Source of the DNA: Raphanus sativus
Taxonomy: Eukaryota > Streptophyta > Magnoliopsida > Brassicales > Brassicaceae
Direction: 5' to 3'
Assembly: GCF_000801105.2 (NCBI RefSeq)
Contig: NC_079512.1
Location: 33,559,848 to 33,623,847, forward strand
Length of the DNA stretch: 64,000 nucleotides
Below the pieces are notes generated by a model. That model was not told the origin of the DNA and ran no database searches. It worked only from the letters and a program-made list of their open reading frames with translations. Of this stretch, positions 1 through 12,400 are shown piece by piece (position 1 is the stretch's first letter; each line of letters starts with the position of its first letter). The translations under genes and the position numbers were made by a program.

Positions 1-1076
1 GCCTAATCAACAAGTCACTTTTTAGCTTTGTCAATGCTTTTGGACACAAGGTCGAAATCCATGTAGAAAAAGGCAAGCTGCAAGGTGTAGAACACAAGGT
101 CCATTTTTTGGCCAACAGCGACGGTTTTTCCTTCAGTGAGTTTCAGTTGCTCCAAAGCTTTCTCCTAAAATTCACAAAGTAAAGATTTAGTTGCCAAGGA
201 AGTAAGTCCTACGAAGTGCCATAGTGACTAACTTTGACATGCTCACTTACCTTATCACTAATCCTGACGAAATATAGAGCCTTAGCAAGATGAGCTTCAC
301 GGACTTCACTTTCGCCCAAATTTTCTTCAGCATCTGCAATCCTACAAAAAAAAGGAGAACGAAATAAATAAGTAAGAGAACATCAACACTACATATATAT
401 GAAAGATAAGATGGAGTTTTAACACCATAACAAAGGCCGAAAAGGTATAAAACAATATTTTGTATAATATAAAGCCTCAGATAGAGCACAAAGTAAGACA
501 ACGTTATCTCCAATCCAATGCTATGAATCGTTACATAAGCTACACAAGTAACATCTAATTCAAGACCTAACTCCACCCAATCTGCCTCGTTTTTTTAAAA
601 TTGCATACAAGTAAAATCCAATTTCAAGAACCAAAAATTGATCATAATGTTACAGTGTTCCCCTACATGAGTCTAAAACAAACATAGACTAATTAATAAC
701 AAGGGAAACTAACTTGTCGTCGAGCTTTTTAAGCTCTGCCTCGTTGGTAGCACGCATAGAATCTAACAAGCTCTGATCCAATTCCAGCACTGAAGACGCC
801 GTTAGGGTTTCGTACAATGGAGCCATACCTACAAAAACAACAACATCAGGAACAGAAGCAAAAACATCTCGATTCATTTCAGATTCATCTCTCATTGATT
901 AGAGAGAGAGAGAAAAAAAAGGAAGCTAAAAATTGACCATCGGATTTGATGGAATCCAAGACGTCAGACTTGAGCTGGACTTTCTCGATGTCCTGGACAT
1001 CGGGATGAGTGAGGAGGAAGAGCTTGTGAGCTAGAATAAGGTGAGGCTGCTGAGATCCTTCCGCTCCACCGTCCAT
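1..1076 (-). CDS. RPN7: 26S proteasome regulatory subunit RPN7 (PSMD6-type), 5' part only
   Basis: Non-ATPase subunit of the 19S lid of the 26S proteasome; it helps hold the lid together and acts in cytosol and nucleus. Four exons are visible on the minus strand. Exon 1 (about 1076-936) starts MDGGAEGSQQPHLILAHK. Exon 2 (about 828-716) reads MAPLYETLTASSVLELDQSL. Exon 3 (about 342-251) reads IADAEENLGESEVREAHL. Exon 4 (from about 165) reads EKALEQLKLTEGKTVAVGQK and on to SIDKAKK. These match the N-terminal helical region of plant RPN7, which is about 387 residues long. The central helical repeats and the C-terminal PCI domain lie beyond the left edge. Exon 4 appears to end near base 19 with a GTGACT donor, because the frame otherwise stops there. 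The start is the first ATG, and RPN7 homology begins at it. Exon borders are approximate. Confidence 0.92.
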
Positions 1077-1558
1077 GGCTAATTGCTACACACTTTAATC
1101 AAACGAAAATAAAACCTTGAGGTGGCGGATCTGAGGATGAGAGACGAATAAATGAAAATATTGTGTTTTCTTGAGTAAGGAGGAAGAGCGAACCCTCTTT
1201 CTCAACCAGTGTCTTTCTTTGTTAGCACTAACCTTCATTTTCCACTAAATTGACAATAGTTATGAAATTAATTATTAGTATATTCTTAAACAAATGTTCA
1301 TATTTATAATTTCTTTATCATCGAACTATGATCTAAAATAGACTAATTTAATTTGTGATAAAACTGTGATTAAATTGTTAATGCAACCTAAGTTACATCA
1401 TTCACAGTAACACATTATTCAATTTATAGAAAAAATAACAACAATTATTCCGGAAGCTAAACGCCATCAAATGTTTGAACACAACAAGAGATCTTTACTG
1501 TCATGCAAATAAACTCTCAACTCCAACAAGAAGACAATGTTGGTGAAACCCTTCCTCT
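1077..1558. other. RPN7 upstream / ASS downstream spacer
   Basis: AT-rich spacer holding the RPN7 5' UTR and promoter and the 3' UTR of the argininosuccinate synthase gene, both minus strand. A pyrimidine-rich stretch on the minus strand just above the RPN7 start is consistent with a leader. I see no other gene or repeat. Confidence 0.6.
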
Positions 1559-4370
1559 CTAGATACCTTTCTCAAGCATCGCTCTAACTCTCATAGGAAG
1601 CCCATAGAGACGAATAAACCCTGCTGCATCCGCTTGGTTGTAAATCTCACTCCCTTCAAACGAAGATATGTCTTGCCTGTACAGACTGTTCGGACTCTTA
1701 CGCCCCGTCACCGACACGGATCCTTTGTACAGCTTCAGCGTAACTGATCCAGTGGTTTTCTCGGTTAACTTCTCCATGAATGCGTCCATGGACTCCTTAA
1801 GCGGATCAAACCATCTTCCCGCGTAGACCATCTCTGCGTATTTCAGAGCTAACGAGTCTTTCACCTGAATGCTCTCCCTGTCTAGAGTGAGCGATTCTAG
1901 CTCCTGCACGGCTGCAAAGAGGATGGTGCCTCCCGGGGTTTCGTAGACACCGCGTGACTTCATCCCAACCAGACGGTTCTCCACCATGTCGATCCGGCCG
2001 ATGCCGTGTTTCCCTCCTATTGTGTTTAGCTCAGAGAGAAGGGTTGCTGGAGAGAGAGCCTTCCCGTTTAGTGCCACTGGAAGTCCGGATTCTATCCCGA
2101 TCTCAATGTATCTGTTAAAAGTACAAACACCAGTTGCTGAGTTGTTAACATACTACAATGCTCTTGCACTAGACTCAAACAAAGGTTTAGAGAAAAGCAA
2201 CTTACTCAGGCTGATCAGGAGCATCTTCGGGGTCTACACTCATCATGTACATATCTTTCTTGGGCTCGTTAGCTGGATCTTCCAATATATCACCCTTTCA
2301 AAAGAAAAGGATGTACGGTTTCAGAGATCAGGACAACATAGTATTAGGACATACGATCAACGAGTTGAGTTTTGTTTTACCTCATGACTAAGGTGCCAGA
2401 GGTTCCTATCTCGGCTGTAAATGGATTTCTTTGTCACGGGAACAGGAACGTCATGCTTCTTCGCATACTCGATAGCGTCTTCTCTGCCTTGGATCTCCCA
2501 TTCTCTCCATGGTGCCACAACTTTAAGTTCAGGGTTTAACGAAAAGAAGGTGAGCTCAAACCGAACCTGGTCCAATCAATCCAGTTCGAAAGATAATGTA
2601 ATAATCGATAAGTGAGGCTCCTAAGGATGAGAAGTTACTGATCAAGTGTGTTGACAGAACAATTAGATTGAAGCTTCTGGCGGTAAAGGGGAAGGGAAAG
2701 AAGTATCTTGAAGAGAGCTTGTGCTCATGGTTTGGCTCAAGAATTCAAGATTTAGATGACTGAAGTATCTTATAATTTTGTTTGAAGAAAATGTCTTTTG
2801 TCTTTAATTTTTTTCTTAAAGATAACAATAGAAGCATCTGATGTAAGTATGTTTTGATTGAATAAATTTTACATTCATTCAAAAAAAAAAATCGATAAGT
2901 GTAATTTTTCAATGTGACATTTCTATAAATAGCAAGACATTCCAAGTACTTACCTGGTCATTTCCTTTACCAGTACACCCATGTGCAACAGCATCAGCTC
3001 CAACCTCAGCAGCTACATCTACCATGGCCTAATCATTTAGAAGTTTTATTAGAGATCATGAATGAAATTCAAAGACGTATTCACATATTACACACAACAT
3101 AATCATATAAAAACTCTCGTGAAAGGTTACCTTAGCAATGACAGGTCGAGCCATGGAGGTACCAAGCAAGTATTTTCGTTCGTAGATGGCACCAGCTCTG
3201 AGACAAGGGAATATGTAATCTTTAACAAACTCCTCGGTGAGATCCTTAACAACCAACTGGGAAGCACCACTAGCCTTAGCCTTTTGTTCCAAACCATCCA
3301 ACTCTTTTATTCCCTTCATATATCAAAAGCATTTAGAGATTGAGAAGACAATAAGTCGAAAATGCTACACAAAACTTTCAATTCTCAACTACAAATAGTC
3401 AGCAGTTGGGTCTTAACTAGTAGTGTACCTGACCAACATCAGCGGTGAAACACACAACTTCACAGCCATAGTTTTCTCTGCGGAACAAACAGTTTCATGT
3501 AAGATGAATGAATAAAAGAAACGTTAATGAAACAACTAGCATCAAAGCTGATATTGCTTCAAAACTATAGGTTGAAGTTATTCTTTGCTAGAGAGGTCAG
3601 AAATGAGAAGTCGAGAGAAAAGGGAAACAGCATACTTAAGCCATGGGACGATGACAGAGGTGTCTAAGCCTCCACTGTAAGCAAGAACGACTTTCTTCAG
3701 TTTGCCACGAAGCCCTGCTTCGGCACCCTTTGAATCAGCAGCCACGACAGTCTGTCCATCACCACCAGACATAACAGCTCGAATAGCTGCGTAACATTCA
3801 AGACTCCCAAGTGTTTAAAAAACGCAATAACGAAAATAGCATTACAGGATGATTCACGGGAGGGTATAAAAGAATGTGACTTTTAAGGAAATGGGGGCAG
3901 GTTCAGTGTAACGCTAAGTTCACCTTGATTCTTCCAGACGCGGGTTGCGGGAACATGACTAGTAGCAATAGCATTGCCAACAAGCTGGCTTCGTCTCACA
4001 GACAACTGTAACACAGTGAGAAAGAGGTCGTGTCTTTAGATACGATACCGGGACATGAATAAACATTTGGAATATATATATATATATATACCTCTTGAAA
4101 GGAGGAGGAAGTGGTTCTTGGACAAGCTACATTCTGACATCTTAAGCTAGCTGCGGGAACATATTGAGATATATATCAATTGCATTTTCGATTATACTGT
4201 TGGATAATAACTCAGAGATCCATTTGCAGTTTTGAAGTAGAAGATGACCAAGCCCGATAAAGGAAATGGAGGACAGAGAGAGAGAGAGAAGGATAACCAT
4301 TGGGTGTGCTGCGAAGCGCAAGAGCAGATGACGAAGCAGAAGGAAACGAAGTCGCCGAGATTTCAGCCAT
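1559..4370 (-). CDS. ASS: argininosuccinate synthase, plastid precursor
   Basis: Joins citrulline and aspartate with ATP to give argininosuccinate, the penultimate step of arginine synthesis, in the plastid. Exon 1 (4370-4298) encodes [20 protein letters not shown], a Ser/Ala-rich transit peptide. Exon 2 is 4150-4092 ([15 protein letters not shown], first residue split across the intron). A later exon carries the N-type ATP-pyrophosphatase loop AYSGGLDTS (about 3690-3660). Then follow [53 protein letters not shown], the [15 protein letters not shown] block and a C-terminus ending [11 protein letters not shown], with the stop at 1559-1561. The protein is full length for the family, just under 500 residues. 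The start was chosen because exon 1 joins in phase to exon 2 and matches the Arabidopsis precursor. The exon-2 donor sits directly against a (TA)n run (4071-4090). One intron holds a retrocopy. Confidence 0.95.
2603..2901 (+). pseudogene. 5'-truncated poly(A)-tailed retrocopy inside an ASS intron
   Basis: The insert (2615-2889) is flanked by a 12-bp direct repeat AATCGATAAGTG (2603-2614 and 2890-2901). It reads on the plus strand, opposite to ASS. It starts inside an open frame (2617-2760, 48 codons) with segments such as [19 protein letters not shown] and [19 protein letters not shown], then TGA at 2761. An untranslated stretch follows with AATAAA at 2861-2866, about 15 bases before a terminal run of A (2881-2889). 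Truncated coding end, 3' UTR, poly(A) signal, poly(A) tail and target-site duplication together are the hallmark of LINE-mediated reverse transcription of an mRNA. I do not recognise the parent protein, which is Lys-rich at its C-terminus. Confidence 0.75.
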
Positions 4371-4934
4371 GTGAGAAGATTGTTTCTGGGTTTCTTTGCT
4401 TACTGTCTGCGTCGCGTTCGACGATGGATGTTTGGGAGAGGCTCTTGTAAGACAGATGTCTGCGTTGTGTAAGATATTTCAACAGAGGGTCCACCTCCTC
4501 TAGGGTTTTGAATATTTTATTTTGCTCTTATCATTCCCTTCTTTCATTTACAATTTAATTTTCTATGTTTTACATTTTTCAGTTATAATCTGTTTTCATT
4601 TCTATTATGTTTACCACCTCTTTTTAATTTGATATACAATTAATACCCTAAATCACTAAAAAAATATAAAAAATAACTCATTTTAGCATTTGGCAAGTGT
4701 GTTTATTATATACTGAAGATGAAAATAAGATTGAATGGCCAAAAGCTGACACTAATCCATAGATCTCTCAAATCATAATGTAACAAAACTCTCTTCTTGT
4801 TCTCTTCATGGTATCCAAACAAACACAAACGCAAAAAGAAAAAGAAACAAAAAAACCAAAGAAACGATTTCCTATTATTATAAGGTTATATATGATACCG
4901 CAGCAGCGTTGTATGAAAATGAAGTTTGCGAGTC
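4371..4934. other. ASS promoter / COG2 3' spacer
   Basis: Holds the ASS 5' leader and promoter (minus strand) and the COG2 3' UTR. It is AT-rich at 4500-4800. No separate gene is supported; a plus-strand open frame over 4244-4450 is antisense to ASS exon 1. Confidence 0.6.
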
Positions 4935-7900
4935 CTCAAACAGTGATCGTCTTTTGCCTATCCGCAGGTGCAACGCATTGCCATAGAGAACAATAAACCG
5001 GGATATCCGCTGGTTTTAACCCCAAAGCAGCGATGTTTCGGCCATACTCCTAATGAGAGAGAGATTAACGCGGTGATGTTACCTTCTTTCTAAATCTACT
5101 ATTTTCAGATATTATTTGACACAATGAAGCGTTTACCTGAGCATCAAGGAATAACTGCATACACATCTTGTCTGTTTCAGATACATTGTCGTCAGAGGCA
5201 CCTGATGCTGCACCTGCTCTTTTCTGTGCCTTTCTACGGAATTGCTGAAGCGATGACTCTGTTCTTCTTGCCTGTTAAAACATTTTCCCTACAATCAGTA
5301 TCTCTCTACTCCTGATTTTACTGATAGATCCAAGTCTAAAAGCTCCCTCGTCATTTGTACTAATTAATAAACTTATAAAGTCTTTAAGACAAAATACTTA
5401 CCAAGCTAACAACTTCATCAGCTGATTCGTAATACCGCCTTGTAATATCTGTGACAGTGCGAAGCAGTATCTCCTCCCTTGTTTCCTGCGTCAAATAATG
5501 TGTAGCCTTATCTCCCTCCAAAAAGGCCTGTTAATAGACAAAGGTGCAATAACCAACTCTTCAGAATCCATCCATCAAGTAACTACAAACGTCCAAAGCT
5601 GAATGAATACCTTTACATGACGCAATATGCCAACAACATATGGCGAGTGTCTAACCGGCGGTGGTTTATTAGTCATCCTATATGTTGTTGTTATTGCTCT
5701 GACTTGCCTTAGGTCCTATAAAGGAGAATAGGAGATGAAAGTATTGACAATGTATGCTATTTGGAGAACAACACTAACCTATTTAGCTATAAATCGAATC
5801 ATAATCAACTTTGTTCTTGTAGGTGAACAGAAAGACCGTCAAACAAATCTTGAAGTGCATAAATTAGACAATGGACCTAATGTTTCTTCAGGGCTTTACC
5901 TCCACAGATTTATCAACAATTATTTCAATAACTGCGTTGGTAAGTAAAGGTAGGACCTCCTTTAACTTATCTCCACCTTGTAACATGCTCGTCCTCACCA
6001 CATCAAGAACTTCAGTGGAGCATGGAGATAGATGGTGTGATATATGTCCAAGGTAATCCCCACAAACTTCAGAGACCAGATGATTTACATCATGTATAAC
6101 CTGCAAGGATGTGTAAACTGTAAATATTCCAATAAAATCAAGCGATCAACCATATGGTCTATATTACCATCTTTCATGTATTAAGGTGAACAGCACATAT
6201 TTCCAGTTCACCTGTTTTCCACAGCAGTTTTTATCATTTTAATTCTAAAATTAAGACCACAGAAAGAGGATACATTTAACATAGCTACAGCTGATTCAAT
6301 AAACACGAAACTGCAGAGTTTTGAAAATAAGTAGAGCTGAGAAACAGTCCAGATGAAAAGTGACTTACATATACAAAATCTTCTGTAGTGGCTGAAACTG
6401 CCCAATCACATCCAGGACTCGGGCTGGCATTACCCCTTCTGGTATGCAGCGAAGATGACACCCAAATGCAATATCTACATGTTATTAACACATTGTCATA
6501 ATGATAACTGAAATAAAAACTAAGCATGGATAATTTTAGAGGCTAAAATTTTCACAAACCTCGAAAGAAGCTGCAAGGTCAATCGAAGAAATTTATCAGC
6601 CGCGGAGAAAACGAGAACATCTTCTTTCCAGCATGAACGCAAACTCTCCAAAAGAGTAGCGCTCTGTCTGAGCATTAAGTTGGGAGAACTCCGTTTATCT
6701 AAATCAGAATCCTGAATGAAGACTAGAGAAGGAGAAGTAAGAGCAGAATCCAAGGCTCCAGCTATCTCTTGAAACCTGAAATTATGCATTTTAGATTTTA
6801 GAGAAGCTGAAAAGCGACTAATCTAACAGTAAGCAACTTCCATTAACGATGTCTCAAATACCTCAGTGAAAAGTATACTCCCACATTCCATTGCTTCATG
6901 AATTCGATATATACCGCTCCAGTTCGAAACTTAGTGACAGCAGACCTTGACGGACAATAACCTTCATAAAAAGTATAATAAGGTATGACTCGACCAAAAA
7001 TATCCAAATATGTCATTTCCTGGTATTAAATTAAACTATTTGCTTATGTGAGACACATGAAGATTAGTTCACAATGCATCTGATAAGACATGAGGTTAAG
7101 CTCAGAGAAATATATAAATCAGCTATCCTACCTTCAAGATATGCCAAGAATTCCAAGCTTGCTTTGTAGTTCTTCAAGAACTCAGTAGGCCTTCCGGGAG
7201 AAAATGCTCCTGGTTTGACTTTCTGGATTGCCGAAAGAACTTCTTTCAGAATTGAATTTGCCAAGAAGTCGAAGACGTGCAAACCCGATTTGTCTGTTTT
7301 AGCAACAAGATACCAAGCAAAAAGTACAATGAGTGAAATATAAAATGACAACACTAAGAAGGAAACAGTGTCCAACTGTTATTAACGAACAAGATTGCTA
7401 TTACATAACAATATGAAGATAACATGTCATGAAGTCTAGGTACTGTGTAAGTTGCGTAAAATTCTTCTTAGATGTTTATGAATAAAATTCTTGAACATAA
7501 CTGTTAATAAGACAATCGGAGATCTACAACTAATATGATTACAGAGAACTGAGCGAATTACCGGTTGAAGATATTCCTAGCAGCATTTTACAGTCTTTGG
7601 CAATAAAATGCTTGATCTGCTTGTAATCATTTTCAAGCTCATCTCCCGATGATCCAGCAGCATCTGTTGATGTTTCAAGTGCAATAATTTTATGTATAAA
7701 TGGAGCCACAATCGTTGTACGAAAGATTTCTTCTGCGTTCCTGGTGTTATCAATGGCAGCATATGCACGGAGGCAGTTGTAAAGAACGCTTGTGTCACTG
7801 TTGTTTAGCCCGTCAACGAATGAATGACCCAGGCTAGCGTCTAATAACACATTAGCGCTCTGAATCCTCTTCTCCATGTTCTCAACGAAAGGCAGGTTCT

Positions 7901-9116
7901 GTACAGGCATAGCAGAAAAAGTAGTGCGCATCAGCCGTAATACTTCCTATTGTCTTCATGTAATCTATTTTTTAATTTTTTTATTTTGACAGAAATCTTA
8001 TCAAAGCCAATGCATTATCCTAGCAGCCCAGACATTTCTCAAGCCCCACACGCATAATAGTTTAAATCTCAACGATAATACAATAACGCAGTATACTCAA
8101 CCCTCTTTAATAATTGTCCTATAAGAGACCCAGTTTCTTGCTATTCTCTGAGAGTCAGCTAGGACTGAAAAGCAAAATTTCCTACCATCAATTGTCTCAA
8201 AATATTCCTTGGAAAATTTGTTCAGATGTTCACACTTTGGAGAGTAAAAGGAAGGGGCGCATTCATAATGTAATCTATGAATATTGCGATGTAAAATTGA
8301 ATGATGGAGACCTGAGCATGAGCCATATAGAACTTGAGTCGATTCATTTCACTAGCTATTCTTTCCAAAAGCATGCTCTGGGTTTCTCTCATGGTTGTGC
8401 CATCTTGCTGCGTGGAATTATCAACATTCATAGAGCTCCTTAGGGAAACACCATCCTCCTCTTTTTGCCAATCAGAAGGCGCACTTGGTAAAACTTTTAT
8501 AAGCTTTTCAACCTACATTTATTTATCAATGAATAGAATCTATTAAGGAACCAATGATGAGCAGAAGCAGATGAAGATCCTTAAAGCGGAAAAGCATTTG
8601 CTCAGTGGAAGGATTAAGATTGAGAAACCAAAACCAAAGTACCTTTGATACCACATGAAAGGTATCGAGCAACAATTCCAGAACCTCCCTGGCAGCAGCA
8701 GCATCGGAACGTTGCTGCAATCCACTCCTCAGCGCCAAAAGTGCGGCCTCCACGGATCCACGAAACGCAGTGATCTTCTCACGGAGACCAAGGAGCGGAG
8801 CGCGCATGCGGACTACAGCCTCATCGATATCGACGAGCTTGGTGCTTAAACTCACGAAATCAGCATAGTCTCGATTGATGAGATCGACGAGTTCGCGGTT
8901 GAGGGATGCAAGGTGTGACCGGAGCTCGGATCGGAGAGTGTCGAAGGGAACGAATGTACGGAGCTCTGAGATGTAGGACTCGGAGTCGAAGACAGGGGAG
9001 AGGAAGAGGGAAGGCTTGAACCATAGAGGATGTGAGTCGTAAGGATCGGAGAAGAAGTCTGAGGCGGATCTCGGCGCTGATGACGGTGATGGCAACGTCG
9101 CTACCAGATCTGACAT
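4935..9116 (-). CDS. COG2: Conserved oligomeric Golgi complex subunit 2
   Basis: Lobe-A subunit of the COG tethering complex, which captures retrograde vesicles at the Golgi. The first exon (9116 to about 8650) starts MSDLVATLPSPSSAPRSASD and has the COG2 N-terminal pattern FFSDPYDSHPLWFKPSLF. It continues through FDTLRSELRSHLASLNRELV and an amphipathic helical region with DLINRDYADFVSLSTKLVDI. Later exons carry MLLERIASEMNRLKFYMAHA, KDCKMLLGISSTDKSGLHVF, FLKNYKASLEFLAYLEGYCP, EEILLRTVTDITRRYYESAD and the end DIPVYCSLWQCVAPADRQ, with the stop at 4935-4937. About a dozen exons can be followed with no break. The start is the first ATG in frame with homology; a longer reading from 9179 is not supported by the family. 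Neighbours are also minus strand, with short spacers. Confidence 0.92.
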
Positions 9117-9495
9117 TTTTGATTCCCTGAGAGATGGAGGTGTGGGAATTGAAAGTTTGATGAAGATTGTCCGGTTCAAGGGTAGAACGGTCTTTGTACT
9201 CTACTAAACCAACTAAACCGGTTATGATTTCGGGTAAGCTAAAAAAAAACCAAAGATAATACGACTATAGAAGATTTGATCGGAAGTGTAAAGAGAAAAC
9301 CCTTTGTAATTAACTATCAAGATACGTAGTGAACACACCATGAATCTCACTACATTAAGGTAGCTATACAAACACCAAAAGGTCTGAAAACAACAAAACA
9401 TATCACTCTACATTGGTTCACGTGTTGTTTTATCTATATATGCCTAACTACATACAACGGAGGAGAGCTCTTTTCGAGACGAGTAGATTTCAATC
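9117..9495. other. COG2 upstream / AAA-ATPase 3' spacer
   Basis: Short spacer between two minus-strand genes. It contains the COG2 5' leader and promoter and the AAA-ATPase 3' UTR. I see nothing else in it. Confidence 0.6.
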
Positions 9496-12400
9496 CTACA
9501 TGAAGTAGCTAAGTGGTGTTGTCTTCTTTCTAGATCCACCTTCCCCGTAGCGATTGTTCCATTCTTCAAGCTCTTCCATTCTCCCCGACCCTGCCGAGAC
9601 GCTCGCGCACATCTAATTCGACACCAAAAACAAACAAATACATTTCTCTGATACTTGACTCTGCTATGAAAACAATTTAAAAAAAACAGCATTAAGTAAA
9701 ATCCGACCTTCTTCTGTGCGTACGTGAAATCCTGCATGTTTATAGCTCGGATATCAGAACTTCCATATTGAGCTGGACGATCTTTACCTTCCGCCATAGC
9801 AGCAACTCTCTCCTACCATCATAAGCATATTTTTATTTTACAGAATAAATAAGCTAACGCTAATAATAAGAGGCTCATTGACTCACTGTTTTCTCCTTCT
9901 CCAATATCTCCTTCACTGGACGGCGTGCAGCAGTAAGACAGAGATTCTGCGTGCATAACAAGGAATATATAGTATAATTTTATCATTTTGGCAAATCAGA
10001 ACTAAGGATAAAATGAATTGCTACAAGGGATTTACCTTAAGATCGCTTCCAGAATATCCATCAGCCATTCTAGCAACTTCATCAAGATCAACATCATCCG
10101 ACAGGTCTTCTTTTGCAAGTATAGCCCTTAGTATCTTTGCTCTATTCTGAGCATCTGGCAATCCCACCATCAACCTGCACCAAGTGAATACCACAAACGT
10201 TCCACAGCCTATAAACAGTCATTTCACTTTGACCAAACACAGAACTTATAGACTTGATAGTCATTTATAAATTTACCTATGAGGCAACCGTCTAATGACA
10301 GCCTCGTCAAGGTCAAAAGGCCGATTTGTGGCTGCAAGGACCATAACACGTTCCGTCTCCCTTGTCAGCAGACCGTCCCAGTTCATCATGAACTCGTTTC
10401 TCATCCTCCGCGTGGCCTCTTGTTCCCCTGGACTTCCTCTTTGGCCTAGTATGCTGTCCGCCTACAAGACAGTAAAATATTCTACGAGTGTCAGTGCTTT
10501 GTTTACAAGCAATATTCACTCACGAGTTGACCATGCAAAAATTACCTCGTCCACAAAGATAATGCTAGGTGATTTTTTACTGGCTAATGAAAAGACAGCT
10601 CTGACATTCTTTACAGTGCCACCATAGAACTGCAGTTTTTGAGAAGAACTCAAGATTGAATAGGAGAGTCCCGGTATATATCAGTGGACTCCAGCTTTTC
10701 AGGTACTCTGATACCTCAGATACTATGCTTGACGGTGAGATGTTGATGAAGTTAGCACCAGCTTCTGTTGCCACTGCCTTTGCAAGCATAGTCTTTCCGG
10801 TTCCAGGAGGTCCAAATAGGAGAATTCCTTTACAAGGCTGCATAGAGAAGAACAAGAGCGGACTGATTAGGAAGCCACCAATTCAGATCATCAGCTAGTA
10901 TAACTAATATCATCACTACTCCACAAAAATAATGTACATGTACACATGCACACTCAAATAAAAAGTGAGCCCATAATACATCTTTGATAAATTCAAGGCA
11001 GGACCTAGTAAAAAAATAGAATCAGTCTGAAATCTAAGCAGAGAAGAAAACCACCTTTATTAATTGCCCCTTGCGAAAGAGTTCAGGCCGTTTTAAAGGA
11101 ACCACTACCAAATCCATTAAGGTGTCTTTGACATCCTCAAGTGCCCCAATGTCTTTAAATGAAACACCAATGTCACTGTACGAAATAGCATCACTTGAAA
11201 ACCTCTCTAACTCATTTACTGTCTCAATGTCCTGAAAGCAACAGAGAAAATTAAACCGTTGTTACATGACAGGAGCCGTTTCCACAATGCTAGTCGGTAA
11301 ACAAACAACTCAGCTTATTCCACGAAAATGTGCCAACCTTGGGAGAGTTCTTTGAGCTCGTAGATTCATTTGGAGAAGCCTGTAGAACTTTAATTCCAAA
11401 TTTTATACTGCGAGGATCCAAAGTTGGCACTCAATACTGAAACAGATATTAGAGCAGTAATGCACAGGGACAAGCTGCCAATTACCTATCAAGAGACAAA
11501 TTAACCCTAGTATATGGATCAGCAACACCATTTAGTCTTATATGGTCACTAAGAGCCCATCCAATGATCTTTTCTGCACCTGAAGCAGAAAGTCAAAATC
11601 AAATTTTTAGAAAAGCATACCATTGTCAATTCTGGTCATTATGCCCAACAATGGGAATACATACTGTCGCTCTGAAGTGTCAGATCCTTCATGCACAGCG
11701 TCTCAATTCCATCACAGTCCAGACCAGATTGTCTCATCACCTGAATGAAGATGCAATTATGGATTCATTCTTAAAACTTCTGTCAAACCCCTGCCTTAAA
11801 ACAGGAATGGAGTGGTGCCTTAAGAAAAAGACAGATAATGTAACTCGTACTTATGAATTCAATATGGTATGTGAAACGTAATATGTGTCCAGACAAATAT
11901 GCTGACATGACCTTTTCTAATTACATACTATATCCAAGAAGAGAGCTAAAATAAAGTCCCATATCATATAGCATAGGAAAGACGTACCATGCGTAAGTGA
12001 CTGACATTAGCCTTCCTTTTCAGATACTCGGCATCACGATCCAACTGATTCCAGAATGTAAGAAGATCTTCATCCTACGGTTAATTAGCTCCATTAAGTC
12101 AAAGATTTCTTTGAAAGCCAGTAGACGAGAATGCTTATGTTATGTCTATAGTAAAACATAGTTACAAACCTGGGGCATGTCAATTGTAACTTTGTTCCCA
12201 AAGAGATGCGTCAGAAGTATCCTTGCCTCTGGGACATTCTTGCCAAGCCCAAGTTGTTGTCCAATATCCTGGGAACGTTAAGCAAAAAGGTCACATTAGT
12301 CCCACCGAATAAGAGAAGGAAATACTCTACGGATTCACACTAGCCAGCTGAAATAGGTATAGCGGGATCATATATGTAAGAAGATCCTCATCCTACGGTT

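Noticed and set aside
247..576. 109-codon minus-strand open frame with hydrophobic residues
   Set aside because: Lies across an RPN7 intron and part of an exon in another frame; no protein similarity.
4244..4450. Plus-strand frame of 68 codons
   Set aside because: Antisense to ASS exon 1, whose transit-peptide reading is well supported.
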